A stretch of DNA of 62,197 bases. Source: Candidatus Nanopelagicales bacterium (GTDB lineage Bacteria; Actinomycetota; Actinomycetes; Nanopelagicales; Nanopelagicaceae). The stretch is taken from positions 1 to 62,197 of the forward strand of contig JAURMX010000060.1 in NCBI GenBank assembly GCA_030830475.1, given 5' to 3'. A program made the translations under genes and the position numbers. The notes under the pieces are model-generated. The model ran no database searches. It was not told the DNA's origin and saw only the letters and a list, made by a program, of their open reading frames with translations. Shown here one piece after another: positions 17,013 through 25,517 of the stretch. Numbering within the stretch: the stretch's first letter is position 1; the number at the start of each line of letters is the position of its first letter.

Positions 17013-17318
17013 TTAATCTCGCTGTATGCCTTTTCTACCCCAATACATCCATAATGAAATGGTCATTACGATCATTGTAAAACCGAAAAGTAAATCTTCT
17101 AAAGGGGCGGCAGCAATTCTCAGTCCTGTTATCGCATCAGCACTGTAGGTAAGTATTCCTCTAGATGTGAGCCACCAGTTTGTTATTAATTGGAAAAATA
17201 CCAAAATTGCGTATGAGTTCCAAAAGCTTTTACGCTTCAAAATCCTAGAGCGGGTAATGTATAGATCAAAAACTACTACCAATGGAACGGCAATCAGAGC
17301 TAATTGGGTGTAGGTCAT
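17013..17318 (-). CDS. crtYd: Lycopene cyclase subunit CrtYd
   Basis: This 101-residue membrane protein has three hydrophobic helices and the cyclase motif APLEDLLFGF near residue 72, the C-terminal-half counterpart of PLEEFLFF in CrtYc. In actinobacteria CrtYc and CrtYd form a heterodimeric lycopene beta- or epsilon-cyclase. It is translated as the second gene of a two-gene unit: its start overlaps the crtYc stop by four bases. Cyclisation at one end (gamma-carotene) or both (beta-carotene) cannot be decided from sequence. Confidence 0.88.
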   Translation of the reverse strand: MTYTQLALIAVPLVVVFDLYITRSRILKRKSFWNSYAILVFFQLITNWWLTSRGILTYSADAITGLRIAAAPLEDLLFGFTMIVMTISLWMYWGRKGIQRD

Positions 17319-17647
17319 ACTTCATCTCCAAATGACCAGTGTTTCTTAACGGCGCGAACCGCTTCAATTGTCATCAAAGCTGCTAGCGGAACTACCAAGA
17401 AAAATAGAAACTCTTCTAACGGGATGCCAGATGGTCCATAAATCCCAACAACTTGTTGTTTATCAAAAAACCAGTGTCCAGAGTGGACAGCGTAATAATC
17501 CCACATCAGAAAAACTGTTGCGGTCGGAATAATGCTTAACAGCGCCCTTTTCATCCTTCGCAATACGCCAACTTTGAAAATAAATTCCAGCCAAAAAGAC
17601 CCCACCACTGTAAAGGCCAGCATGGCGAAGTAACTGTATTGGAGCAC
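17315..17647 (-). CDS. crtYc: Lycopene cyclase subunit CrtYc
   Basis: This 110-residue membrane protein has three hydrophobic helices and the conserved IPLEEFLFFLVVP motif near residue 76, together with DYYAVHSGHWFF. It is the first subunit of the heterodimeric CrtYc/CrtYd lycopene cyclase. It is divergent from the TPP riboswitch-pnuT unit with about 25 bases between its start and the aptamer. The enzyme would supply the cyclic end of the carotenoid, whose other end is treated by the CruF/CrtD-like/CrtA-like set, or feed beta-carotene to retinal synthesis encoded elsewhere. Confidence 0.88.
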   Translation of the reverse strand: MLQYSYFAMLAFTVVGSFWLEFIFKVGVLRRMKRALLSIIPTATVFLMWDYYAVHSGHWFFDKQQVVGIYGPSGIPLEEFLFFLVVPLAALMTIEAVRAVKKHWSFGDEV

Positions 17648-17671
17648 GTCTTATGTTAATCTCTATTCCAA

Positions 17672-17749
17672 TCGGGAGCCAAAAGTTGGCTGAGAGGACC
17701 TAAGGGTCGACCGTTAGACCAGTTCGGTAATGCGAATTGGAAGGGAGCT
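17672..17749 (+). ncRNA. TPP riboswitch (THI element)
   Basis: The segment has the conserved TPP aptamer parts in order: GGGAGCC, GGCTGAGAGG (CTGAGA at 17690-17695), ACCGTTAGACC, then GGTAATGC and GGAAGGGAG. The final AAGGGAG lies a few bases before the ATG at 17754, so it is both the closing strand of the aptamer and the ribosome-binding site. TPP binding would therefore hide the ribosome-binding site and shut translation. The conserved UGAU-type segment is a variant here. Confidence 0.85.
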
Positions 17750-17753
17750 AATC

Positions 17754-18335
17754 ATGTCTGTTTTCTTCACCGCTTGGGGTTATGGCGTCACCTATTTGGA
17801 GTTTGCCTCTGTAATTGCATCTTTTATTGCGGTAACTCTCGGGGCTTTAGGTAAGAGAATCGCCTGGCCTTGGTGGGTAATTAGCAGCACCTTGTACGGA
17901 ATCTTTTTTTACCAGGTTGATTTATTAGCCAGCGCCTTATTACAGATTGTTTTTATTTCAGCCGCGGTTTGGGGCTGGTTTGGTTGGAACGCCACTGGTG
18001 CCCAACCCAAATATATGAGCAACAAGGAACGCTGGATGTGGGCGCTGGCACTGATCGGCATGTGGTTGGTTAGCGCTCCGATTCTCTCTGACATTGGAGC
18101 AGCAGCATCTAGGCCAGATTCATTCCTATTGGTTTCCAGCACAGTCGCACAAATTGTTATGGTCTTGCAGCGCCATGAAGCTTGGAATTTATGGATTGGC
18201 ATAAATCTTTTTGCCACCTATCACTACTCAAATCAAGAGTTTTGGTTCACTGCAGTTCTCTATGTTGTGCTAACGTTTCTCGCAGTATTTGGCTGGTTTA
18301 GCTGGCGCAAAATGCAGCAGAAGGCTCAACTATGA
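17754..18335 (+). CDS. pnuT: PnuC-family transporter under TPP control, probable thiamine importer PnuT
   Basis: This 193-residue membrane protein has the PnuC fold: about seven hydrophobic segments, WWVISSTLYGIFFYQVDLLA, VWGWFGW, WNLWIGINL and a final FGWFSWRKM. PnuC proteins import vitamins by facilitated diffusion and need a cytoplasmic kinase to trap the product; PnuT is the thiamine branch. The TPP riboswitch directly upstream is the evidence for thiamine rather than nicotinamide riboside. The start is ATG at 17754 after the aptamer; an earlier in-frame ATG at 17730 lies inside the riboswitch and is rejected. The stop overlaps the kinase ATG. Confidence 0.85.
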   Translation: MSVFFTAWGYGVTYLEFASVIASFIAVTLGALGKRIAWPWWVISSTLYGIFFYQVDLLASALLQIVFISAAVWGWFGWNATGAQPKYMSNKERWMWALALIGMWLVSAPILSDIGAAASRPDSFLLVSSTVAQIVMVLQRHEAWNLWIGINLFATYHYSNQEFWFTAVLYVVLTFLAVFGWFSWRKMQQKAQL

Positions 18336-18910
18336 CAAAGAGTTCAGCTTTATCCCTTTCTGATGTTGTTTCAACCATAGAGACTGGTGAAAGACGAAGT
18401 AGATTTGCTCGGATAATTGCGATCGATGGTCATGCGGGCGCGGGTAAGACCACCCTCGCAAAAAAGCTGCAGAGTAACTACTCCGACCTAAAGGTTGAGG
18501 TAGTTCATATGGATGACCTCTATGACGGTTGGGATAACGCGCTCAGTGTGGCATTAACTAAGAACTTAGAGATTGGTATCGCAAAGCCAGTTAGTGAAGG
18601 CAAGTCATTCGAATACCGTAAGTTTGATTGGCTAAACATGAAGTACGGTGAACTTCAAAGATTCATGGTTCCAGATCTTTTAATTCTCGAAGGGGTTGGA
18701 TCTGGGCAACGGGCGGTGCGCAAGTATTTAGACCAGCTCATTTGGATTGATATTGAAGCTGAGGTCGGTTTAAATCGAGTTCTACGGCGTGATGGTGATT
18801 ACATTCAAAATCACATGATTCTCTGGCAAATGCAGGAATCAGAGCATTTTATGCAGGAAAACACCCGCGATTGCGCGACTATTCGCATCGATGGGATGAG
18901 TTTCATCTAA
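18332..18910 (+). CDS. P-loop NTPase of the uridine-kinase-like type, coupled to pnuT
   Basis: This 192-residue protein has a Walker A motif GHAGAGKTT (residues 33-41), a possible Walker B/acidic site HMDDLYDGW (about 58), LLILEGVGSG and an RDGDYIQNHMILWQMQESEHF lid-like segment. It resembles small-molecule kinases such as uridine kinase rather than any named enzyme I can identify. Its ATG overlaps the stop of the TPP-controlled transporter gene, so both would respond to TPP. A vitamin-trapping kinase, acting on thiamine, is a reasonable but unproven guess. No thiN or thiamine kinase gene is otherwise visible in the window. Confidence 0.75.
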   Translation: MTKSSALSLSDVVSTIETGERRSRFARIIAIDGHAGAGKTTLAKKLQSNYSDLKVEVVHMDDLYDGWDNALSVALTKNLEIGIAKPVSEGKSFEYRKFDWLNMKYGELQRFMVPDLLILEGVGSGQRAVRKYLDQLIWIDIEAEVGLNRVLRRDGDYIQNHMILWQMQESEHFMQENTRDCATIRIDGMSFI

Positions 18911-18920
18911 AATTCCATCC

Positions 18921-20807
18921 GTGTCAGATTTAACGGGTGAAGTAATTGATGGTCGATATCAACTCACTCGAATTGTTGCCTCGGGTGGCATGGCCACCAT
19001 TTATGCAGCATTAGATTTGCGTCTTGACCGGCAGGTTGCGGTAAAAGTCATGCATCCTCATTTGGCTCAGGATGAACAATTTGTCTCTCGCTTCATCCGG
19101 GAGGCAAAAGCTGCGGCCTCACTATCCCACCCCAATATTGTCGCCGTATTGGATCAAGGTTGGAATCAAGGTGGAACACCATGTGTTTTCATAGTCATGG
19201 AGCTAATTGAAGGTTCAACTCTAAGAGACTATCTACATGAGCAGGGTGCACTACCAGTTGAAAGAGCCCTGCAATTAGTTACCCCGGTGGCAAGTGCGCT
19301 CGCGGCCGCGCATAGGTTAGGAATTGTTCATAGAGATATTAAGCCGGAGAACATTTTGGTTTCCAAAGAGGGCCGCATAAAAATCGCTGATTTTGGATTA
19401 GCTCGTGGAGCTCTGCTCGGTAGCACCATGACCGCAGAGTCCAGTGTTATTTTAGGAAGCGTTTCATACCTCTCTCCCGAGCAGGTACAAAGAGGTGTTT
19501 CCGACGCTAGAAGTGATGTTTACTCACTGGGTATTGTTTTGTTTGAACTTCTTACTGGTCAGAAACCTTATCAAGGTGAAGATCCGGTTCAGATCGCAAT
19601 ACGCCATGTAAATGATCGTGTACCGGCTCCTTCAACACTAAACCCAAATATCTCACCAGAGGTCGATGAGTTGGTTTTGAAGGCAACCGATATAAATCCT
19701 GATAAAAGGCCAAAAGATGCTGGCGAGTTACAGGAGTTACTAAGAACTCTCTCTGAAAAGCTTGACCCCAAGCGAAGGCAGTTGAGTTTGGAGTTGGATC
19801 TTCCTCCAGTACAAATCAAATCAAACGCAAAAGAGAGCAAAAACCGAAACAAGAAAACTATCCAGAAAGAGGAAACTGTGGCGAAAAGAGAGAAAACCGC
19901 GTCCACAAAGAAGAGCAACGCCTCTCCACGGGTTAAGCGAAATCGGAGGATTGCGGTTGGGCTGGCATTAGTCCTCGGAATCTTTTCCTGGTACATAGTT
20001 GTTGGTCCGGGCTCAAGGGTTGTTGTGCCATCTCTGGCTGGCCTGACCACAAAGCAGGCTAAAAGCCAATTAGAGGATTTGGGTTTAAACCTAGTGATTG
20101 CCCGCGAAGAGTTCAGCGAGGATATTCCGGAAGGAAAGGTAATCTCTTCACAACCGGCTGGTGGAGGCAGAGTTGATACCAATGGAACTGTTGAAGTAAC
20201 CGTATCTCGCGGTAAAGAACGTTATTCAGTTCCCAATTTACAAGGTTTAAAGATTGAAGTTGCAGAGAACTTATTAAAGGATAAAAAGTTATTTTTGGGT
20301 GAGATATTAGAAGAGTTTTCCTCGGAGTTTCCTAAAGGTTTCATCATGCGCTCCGCTCCCACAGCAGGTGAACGGATTAAACGTGATAGTCAGGTCAACA
20401 TTTTTGTTTCAAAAGGTATTGAGCAGATTAGTGTAAGTAGTTACAAAGGAAAGAGTGGAGAACAAGCTCTAAATGAGCTGACTGAAGCTGGCTTCGAGGT
20501 AGATATCAAGTACATCTTCAGCGAAGATTTACCAATAGGTGCCGTAATAAGCCAATCCCCTTCAGCTGGTGAATTAGATAAGGGAGGCAAGATAAACCTA
20601 TTGGTATCAAAGGGTTCAGAGTTTGTCTTTATTCCTAATATTTTTTCCCTTGATCAAGACAAAGCGGTTGCAACGTTGAAGGATTTGGATCTCAAGGTGG
20701 TCGTTAAGACAGTTGGAAACAAGAAGACTAAGGTGGTTACCAACGTCTCACCAAAGGTAGGAACCAAGGTAAAACGTGGCTCATCAGTGACTATCACTGT
20801 AGGGTGA
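18921..20807 (+). CDS. Serine/threonine protein kinase with PASTA repeats (PknB/PknL type)
   Basis: This 628-residue membrane kinase has an N-terminal kinase domain with glycine loop VASGGMAT, Lys42 in VAVKV, HRDIKPEN (137-144) and DFGLARG. A basic, lysine-rich linker follows, then one transmembrane helix (about 343-361). The outside part carries four PASTA repeats, which bind muropeptides or lipid II; the last is short. Such kinases link cell-wall state to growth and division. The start is GTG at 18921. The region resembles the Mycobacterium pknL neighbourhood (prenyl synthase, kinase, aroG), although Mycobacterium PknL itself lacks PASTA repeats. Direct substrates are unknown. Confidence 0.92.
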   Translation: MSDLTGEVIDGRYQLTRIVASGGMATIYAALDLRLDRQVAVKVMHPHLAQDEQFVSRFIREAKAAASLSHPNIVAVLDQGWNQGGTPCVFIVMELIEGSTLRDYLHEQGALPVERALQLVTPVASALAAAHRLGIVHRDIKPENILVSKEGRIKIADFGLARGALLGSTMTAESSVILGSVSYLSPEQVQRGVSDARSDVYSLGIVLFELLTGQKPYQGEDPVQIAIRHVNDRVPAPSTLNPNISPEVDELVLKATDINPDKRPKDAGELQELLRTLSEKLDPKRRQLSLELDLPPVQIKSNAKESKNRNKKTIQKEETVAKREKTASTKKSNASPRVKRNRRIAVGLALVLGIFSWYIVVGPGSRVVVPSLAGLTTKQAKSQLEDLGLNLVIAREEFSEDIPEGKVISSQPAGGGRVDTNGTVEVTVSRGKERYSVPNLQGLKIEVAENLLKDKKLFLGEILEEFSSEFPKGFIMRSAPTAGERIKRDSQVNIFVSKGIEQISVSSYKGKSGEQALNELTEAGFEVDIKYIFSEDLPIGAVISQSPSAGELDKGGKINLLVSKGSEFVFIPNIFSLDQDKAVATLKDLDLKVVVKTVGNKKTKVVTNVSPKVGTKVKRGSSVTITVG

Positions 20808-20811
20808 CCAA

Positions 20812-21693
20812 ATGGCAGCAAAGAGCAATAGCTCATCTGTAAAGAAGCCAAGAATTGGCGCTCATGTTCCAACTACCGGAGGCATGGCAAAGCGTTCAAT
20901 TCAATATGCACAAACCATTAAAGCGGAGGCAATTCAGGTTTTTGCATCCAGCCCCAGAACGTGGGCTATGCCTCCTGCTAACCCAGAAGCGGACCAAGCA
21001 TTTATTGTTAAAGCTCAAGATTTGGATATTGAAACCTACGTGCACGCCCCATTCTTAATCAACTTGGGCTCCCCTACTGAAGCAACCTATAAAAAATCTC
21101 TGGCCTCAACACAGTACTCACTAAAGCGAGGCCGAGATATCGGTGCTCTTGGCGTAGTAATCCATACCGGATCGGCGGTCGACGAGGCTCATGTTAAGCA
21201 AGCTTGGAAACAGATCCATCAGGGCATGATGCCGATCTTAGAAAAATTAGATGACAAAGATCCTTGGTTACTTCTCGAACCAACAGCGGGTCAAGGTCAA
21301 TCACTTGTTAAGAAATTAGATGATTTAACAAAATACTTTGAGGCTCTGGAGTGGCATCCCAAGGTTGGTGTCTGTCTTGATACCTGCCATGTTTTCGCAG
21401 CTGGCCATGACATTAAGACCAAAGGTGGCATGACCAAAACTATTGATCTGTTAGTTGAAGTTGCTGGTAAGGAGCGTATCCAACTAATACACGCCAACGA
21501 CTCGATGGATGTTTTGGGTTCACTTAAAGACAGACATCAGAGCTTAGGCGAAGGAGAGTTAGGAATTAAACCCTTTGCCGAATTAATCGCACATCCTGCT
21601 ATTGCAAATGCACCACTTATATTAGAAACCCCCGGTGAAGAACCTGAGCATGGTCGCGAAGTTGCCGCCCTTAAGAAAATGCGAGATAAATAA
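20812..21693 (+). CDS. nfo: Deoxyribonuclease IV (endonuclease IV, AP endonuclease)
   Basis: This 293-residue enzyme cuts DNA at abasic sites during base-excision repair. The TIM-barrel family pattern is clear: IGAHVPTTGG, VIHTGS, LLLEPTAGQG, VGVCLDTCHVFAAGHDI, LIHANDSMDVLGSLKDRH and ETPGEE at the end; these hold the histidine and acidic ligands of the three zinc ions. It begins four bases after the kinase stop and its stop TAA shares a base with the ATG of the EamA gene. The close packing suggests cotranscription rather than functional coupling. Confidence 0.92.
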   Translation: MAAKSNSSSVKKPRIGAHVPTTGGMAKRSIQYAQTIKAEAIQVFASSPRTWAMPPANPEADQAFIVKAQDLDIETYVHAPFLINLGSPTEATYKKSLASTQYSLKRGRDIGALGVVIHTGSAVDEAHVKQAWKQIHQGMMPILEKLDDKDPWLLLEPTAGQGQSLVKKLDDLTKYFEALEWHPKVGVCLDTCHVFAAGHDIKTKGGMTKTIDLLVEVAGKERIQLIHANDSMDVLGSLKDRHQSLGEGELGIKPFAELIAHPAIANAPLILETPGEEPEHGREVAALKKMRDK

Positions 21694-22565
21694 TGCAGAT
21701 GAAATTAGCACCGTGGGCTCTGCTTGCGGTCGCAGCAATGTGGGGAATTTCCTTTGTCTGGATGAAAGATATATTGGATCAACAGGATGTTTATAGCTTT
21801 CTAGTATCTCGATTCTTGGTTGCAGCCTTTGCAATGGTGTTGATAAAGCCATCGGTACTTCGCGTCTTCAATAAGGAGTTGATTGTCAAAGGTTTGACCA
21901 TAGGAACCGCCCTGGGGGCTGGCTATATTTTGCAAACGCTTGGTCTAGAACGTACTACTCCAGCAATCACAGGATTCATAACCGGCCTCTATGTTGTATT
22001 TACCCCTCTTCTAGCTTTTCTATTTCTAAAGGAAAAATTAACTCTTTTAATGAGTTTTTATATAGCCCTGGCAGTGGCTGGTCTTGCCATTCTTTCAGTA
22101 GATAGTTGGAGTATCGGAGTTGGAGAGCTATTTGTCTTAGCTTCGGCAATCTGTTTTGCACTGCACATAATTCTGCTTGGTGCCTGGAGTAAGAGTTTTG
22201 ACGCTTACGCATTAACCATTATCCAGTTAGTTGGATGCGCAATCTTGTCTGCTATCCCTGCATTTCTAAATGGGTATAACGCTCCGCCAGATTTACAGGT
22301 TTGGTCAGTGGTTATTTTCACCGCGGTGTTTGCAACAGCCTTTGCTTTTGTAATTCAGACCTGGTCACAAGCCAGAATCTCTACCACGAAGGTGGCGGTG
22401 ATTCTCACTATGGAAGTGGTATTTGCCGCCATATTCTCCTTCATGTACGGCATGGAGCCATTTACTCTCCGTCTTGCTGTAGGTGGAACCTTGGTTTTAA
22501 TTGCTATGTTGGCGATTGTGCAACCTAAAGTTTCTGCAAGGGTTCACAATAACGAGACCACCTGA
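21693..22565 (+). CDS. EamA/DMT superfamily transporter
   Basis: This 290-residue protein has about ten hydrophobic segments and two EamA repeats. Characteristic pieces are WGISFVWMKDILDQQD near the start, GLYVVFTPLLAFLFLKE in the first half, and VILTMEVVFAAIFSF in the second half. EamA proteins are drug/metabolite transporters that often export amino acids or other small molecules. Substrate cannot be assigned. Its ATG overlaps the nfo stop and ltaE follows after 12 bases. A second unrelated EamA protein is encoded at 29041. Confidence 0.85.
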   Translation: MQMKLAPWALLAVAAMWGISFVWMKDILDQQDVYSFLVSRFLVAAFAMVLIKPSVLRVFNKELIVKGLTIGTALGAGYILQTLGLERTTPAITGFITGLYVVFTPLLAFLFLKEKLTLLMSFYIALAVAGLAILSVDSWSIGVGELFVLASAICFALHIILLGAWSKSFDAYALTIIQLVGCAILSAIPAFLNGYNAPPDLQVWSVVIFTAVFATAFAFVIQTWSQARISTTKVAVILTMEVVFAAIFSFMYGMEPFTLRLAVGGTLVLIAMLAIVQPKVSARVHNNETT

Positions 22566-22577
22566 GATTATTCCTCT

Positions 22578-23639
22578 ATGAAGGAATCTATGGAGTTAAT
22601 CGACCTGCGTTCAGATACCGTTACCAAGCCTTCTGCTGGGATGCGAGCTGCAATTGCAGAGGCTGTGGTTGGTGATGATGTTTATGGTGATGATCCAACC
22701 GTTAACTCACTTGAGCAAAGGGTCGCGGATTTGTTTGGTAAAGAGGCAGCGGTTTTCACTCCGACTGGATCACTGGCCAATCAACTAGGTATTAGAACTT
22801 TGGTTGCTCCCGGAGAGGAGCTTCTGTGTGAAGCAAACTCACATATTGCACGGGCAGAGTTAGGCGCTGCCGCGGTATTTAGCGGAATAACAACTAGGAC
22901 CTGGCGGGATGAGAGAGGTCTTTTGGACCATTCCAATGCGCTTAGTTTTGCCAGACCAAACTCTGGACCATATCTGGTTTCTACAACAGCAATTGCTATT
23001 GAGAATACCCATAACTTTGGTGGTGGAACAGTGCAATCACTCTCTGAGATTCAGAGGTTGCACGCTGCGGTCCAAGGTCAAGGAATTGCCATGCACCTAG
23101 ATGGGGCCAGAATTTGGAATGCCCATGTTGCCAGCGGTGTAGCTTTAAAAGAGTACGGAAGATACTTCGAAACAATTAGCGTCTGTTTATCAAAAGGTCT
23201 AGGCGCACCTGTTGGATCACTGATGATTTCAACCAAGGAGAGGGCCGCAAAAGCCAGAGTTTGGCGTAAGCGATATGGAGCAGGCATGAGACAGATCGGT
23301 TTGCTCGCAGCAGCTGGCCATTACGCCTTAGACAATAACATTCCACTTCTAGCAAATGACCATGACAATGCAAAGAAGCTAGCAAAAGCGTGCCAAGAGG
23401 CCCAAGCGACAGTTGTCAATCCAGATTTTGTCGATACTAATATCGTGGGATTAGATCTTGCGGGAGCTAAGTTATCCGCTGCAGAGTTTGCCTCAAATGC
23501 AAAATCTGAAGGATTATTGATAAGTGCCTTAGGGCCTAATTATGTAAGGCTGGTAACCCACATGGACATCACACCACCGGAGATTCAACGGGCCAGTGAA
23601 ATCTTGCAGAGTTTGTTACAACGCGCCTTCGTGGCTTAG
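22578..23639 (+). CDS. ltaE: Low-specificity L-threonine aldolase
   Basis: This 353-residue PLP enzyme splits threonine or allo-threonine into glycine and acetaldehyde. It has the family start IDLRSDTVTKPS, GDDVYGDDP, ALFTPTGSLANQ-like (here AVFTPTGSLANQ), and the PLP lysine Lys206 in SVCLSKGLGAPVGS, followed by KRYGAGMRQ. The start is ATG at 22578, with a second ATG four codons later. Its 3' end overlaps the convergent alkyltransferase gene by 24 bases. It may supply glycine and one-carbon units when serine is short. Confidence 0.9.
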   Translation: MKESMELIDLRSDTVTKPSAGMRAAIAEAVVGDDVYGDDPTVNSLEQRVADLFGKEAAVFTPTGSLANQLGIRTLVAPGEELLCEANSHIARAELGAAAVFSGITTRTWRDERGLLDHSNALSFARPNSGPYLVSTTAIAIENTHNFGGGTVQSLSEIQRLHAAVQGQGIAMHLDGARIWNAHVASGVALKEYGRYFETISVCLSKGLGAPVGSLMISTKERAAKARVWRKRYGAGMRQIGLLAAAGHYALDNNIPLLANDHDNAKKLAKACQEAQATVVNPDFVDTNIVGLDLAGAKLSAAEFASNAKSEGLLISALGPNYVRLVTHMDITPPEIQRASEILQSLLQRAFVA

Positions 23640-24107
23640 TAACCACTCTTTAGCTTTAAGACCATAAGCGTAATTTCCTAATCCGCCACCGGTTTTGACA
23701 ATGCGATGACATGGAACAACTATGGCCACTCGGTTTTTAGCACAGGCAGAACCTGCTGCCCTAACTGCTTTCGGTGAACCAGCTTTATTTGCAAGCTCTG
23801 CATAGGAGATTACATTTCCAACTCTGACTTTGCGCATCGCACGCCAAGCTGTTTGAGAGAATTCCCCTCCAGGCTGCCTTACCTTTATCCCATTAATTGC
23901 CGACAAATCTCCCTCAAAGTAATCTCTAATTAATCCAGTTATATGATTGGGTTTAACACTTCGCTTAATCTCTGCATCAAGAGAGCCTTGGATAAATTTA
24001 TTGACTGAGAGAAAGCCGCAGGCAACCAAGGTATCGGCCTCAGTTAATATGGTTAGTTTTCCAATCGGGGTTTTTAATTCCTGATAGTTCAGAATTTCAA
24101 GGTTCAT
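23616..24107 (-). CDS. ogt: Methylated-DNA-[protein]-cysteine S-methyltransferase
   Basis: This 163-residue protein repairs O6-alkylguanine by transferring the alkyl group to its own cysteine. The active-site block IVVPCHRIVKTGGGLGNYA contains Cys133, and the DNA-binding block FSQTAWRAMRKVRVG-ISYAELA precedes it. The lack of an Ada-like regulatory domain favours Ogt/MGMT over Ada. It lies six bases downstream of aroG on the minus strand and its 3' end overlaps ltaE. Each molecule acts once. Confidence 0.9.
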   Translation of the reverse strand: MNLEILNYQELKTPIGKLTILTEADTLVACGFLSVNKFIQGSLDAEIKRSVKPNHITGLIRDYFEGDLSAINGIKVRQPGGEFSQTAWRAMRKVRVGNVISYAELANKAGSPKAVRAAGSACAKNRVAIVVPCHRIVKTGGGLGNYAYGLKAKEWLLSHEGAL

Positions 24108-24113
24108 TCGCTC

Positions 24114-25475
24114 TTACAACTTGCGGTCGCGCAACATCTCAGCGACTAAAAATGCGAGCTCGAGAGATTGGGTGTGGTTTAGTCGAGGATCACAGGCGGT
24201 TTCATAGCGAGTTGCCAGGTCATCATGGGAAATTTCCTCTCCCCCGCCTACACACTCAGTTACATCATCACCAGTTAGCTCGATATGAATGCCACCTGGA
24301 TGAGTTCCTAGCGCTTGATGAACCTCAAAAAATCCCTTTACCTCTTCCAAAACATCATCAAATTTACGGGTTTTATAACCACTTGGAGCCTCGTAAGTAT
24401 TTCCATGCATGGGATCGCAGACCCAGAGAGTCTTTGCGCCAGAATCCTTTACCGCTTTAACGATGGCTGGTAAAACCGCTCTGATATTTCCAGCTCCCAT
24501 GCGGGTAATAAAGGTTAAACGACCAGGTTCATTATTGGGATTCAACTCTTTTATTAGCGACAAAGCATCTTCAGGAGTGGTCTTTGGACCAATTTTCACA
24601 CCGATTGGATTCTTAATCTTCTTCGCAAAATCCATGTGTGCGCCATTAATCTGTCTGGTCCGTTCTCCTATCCAGACAAAGTGTGCGGAAACATCATAAG
24701 GATCACCAGTACGGGAATCGACTCTGGTGAGCGCCTTTTCGTACTCCAGAATTAATGCTTCATGGCTAGCGTAGAAATCAACGGTCTTGAACTCTTCAGG
24801 ATTGACACCAGCGCTGCGCATAAAGTCCAGCGCACGTCCAATCTCATTTGCCATTGCTTCATAGCGGGCACCAATTTTTGAATCTTTTATAAAACCCTTA
24901 TTCCATTCATGGACCAATCTGAGATCAGCAAAACCACCTTGAGTAAAAGCTCGAACTAGATTTAGGGTCGCTGATGAGGTGTGATAAACCTTTACTAAAC
25001 GAGAAGGATCTGGGTTTCTGGCCTCGGCGGTGAACTCAAGATCATTAACCGCATCCCCTCTGTAAGCAGGAAGGGTTACCTCACCTCTTTTTTCAAAATC
25101 ATTACTGCGCGGCTTAGCAAACTGCCCAGCCATGCGTCCCACCTTGATTACCGGCAAGCTCGCCCCGTACTGCAAAACCGCTGCCATCTGCAAAATTGTT
25201 TTAATGCGATTTCTGATCGAATCAGCGGTAGCGGCAGCAAAGGTTTCAGCACAATCTCCACCTTGCAACCAGAAGGCTTTGCCTTCTGCTGCCTCAGCAA
25301 TACGTGCCTTTAAGTTGTCACATTCACCTGCGAACACCAAAGGAGGTAAAACTTTTAACTCATTTACCGCTTTATCAAGCGCCTGAGCATCTGGCCATGA
25401 AGGCTGCTGAGCAGCTGACAGTGTTGAATTAAAAAGATTCTCTAACACAACTACGCCGCCGGGATTGCTATTCAT
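24114..25475 (-). CDS. aroG: Class II 3-deoxy-7-phosphoheptulonate (DAHP) synthase
   Basis: This 453-residue enzyme joins phosphoenolpyruvate and erythrose 4-phosphate in the first shikimate step toward aromatic amino acids. Class II (plant/mycobacterial type) signatures are FWLQGGDCAETFA near residue 80, KVGRMAGQFAKPRS, DFYASHEALILEYE, WIGERTRQ, and CDPMHGNTYEA. The conserved GGDCAE cysteine, histidine in DPMHGN and the later ELTGDDVTEC block supply metal ligands. It is followed by ogt after six bases. The position near a PASTA kinase matches other actinobacteria. Confidence 0.94.
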   Translation of the reverse strand: MNSNPGGVVVLENLFNSTLSAAQQPSWPDAQALDKAVNELKVLPPLVFAGECDNLKARIAEAAEGKAFWLQGGDCAETFAAATADSIRNRIKTILQMAAVLQYGASLPVIKVGRMAGQFAKPRSNDFEKRGEVTLPAYRGDAVNDLEFTAEARNPDPSRLVKVYHTSSATLNLVRAFTQGGFADLRLVHEWNKGFIKDSKIGARYEAMANEIGRALDFMRSAGVNPEEFKTVDFYASHEALILEYEKALTRVDSRTGDPYDVSAHFVWIGERTRQINGAHMDFAKKIKNPIGVKIGPKTTPEDALSLIKELNPNNEPGRLTFITRMGAGNIRAVLPAIVKAVKDSGAKTLWVCDPMHGNTYEAPSGYKTRKFDDVLEEVKGFFEVHQALGTHPGGIHIELTGDDVTECVGGGEEISHDDLATRYETACDPRLNHTQSLELAFLVAEMLRDRKL

Positions 25476-25517
25476 GGCTCTAAGGGTAGATAACTCGGTA
25501 TGGCTCGTGACGGGTAA

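Noticed and set aside
17730-17753. Earlier in-frame ATG for the PnuC-family gene
   Set aside because: It lies inside the TPP aptamer and ribosome-binding region; the ATG at 17754 follows the ribosome-binding site.
19589-20182. Long antisense reading frame of 197 codons
   Set aside because: It is opposite the PASTA kinase gene and has no recognisable motifs.
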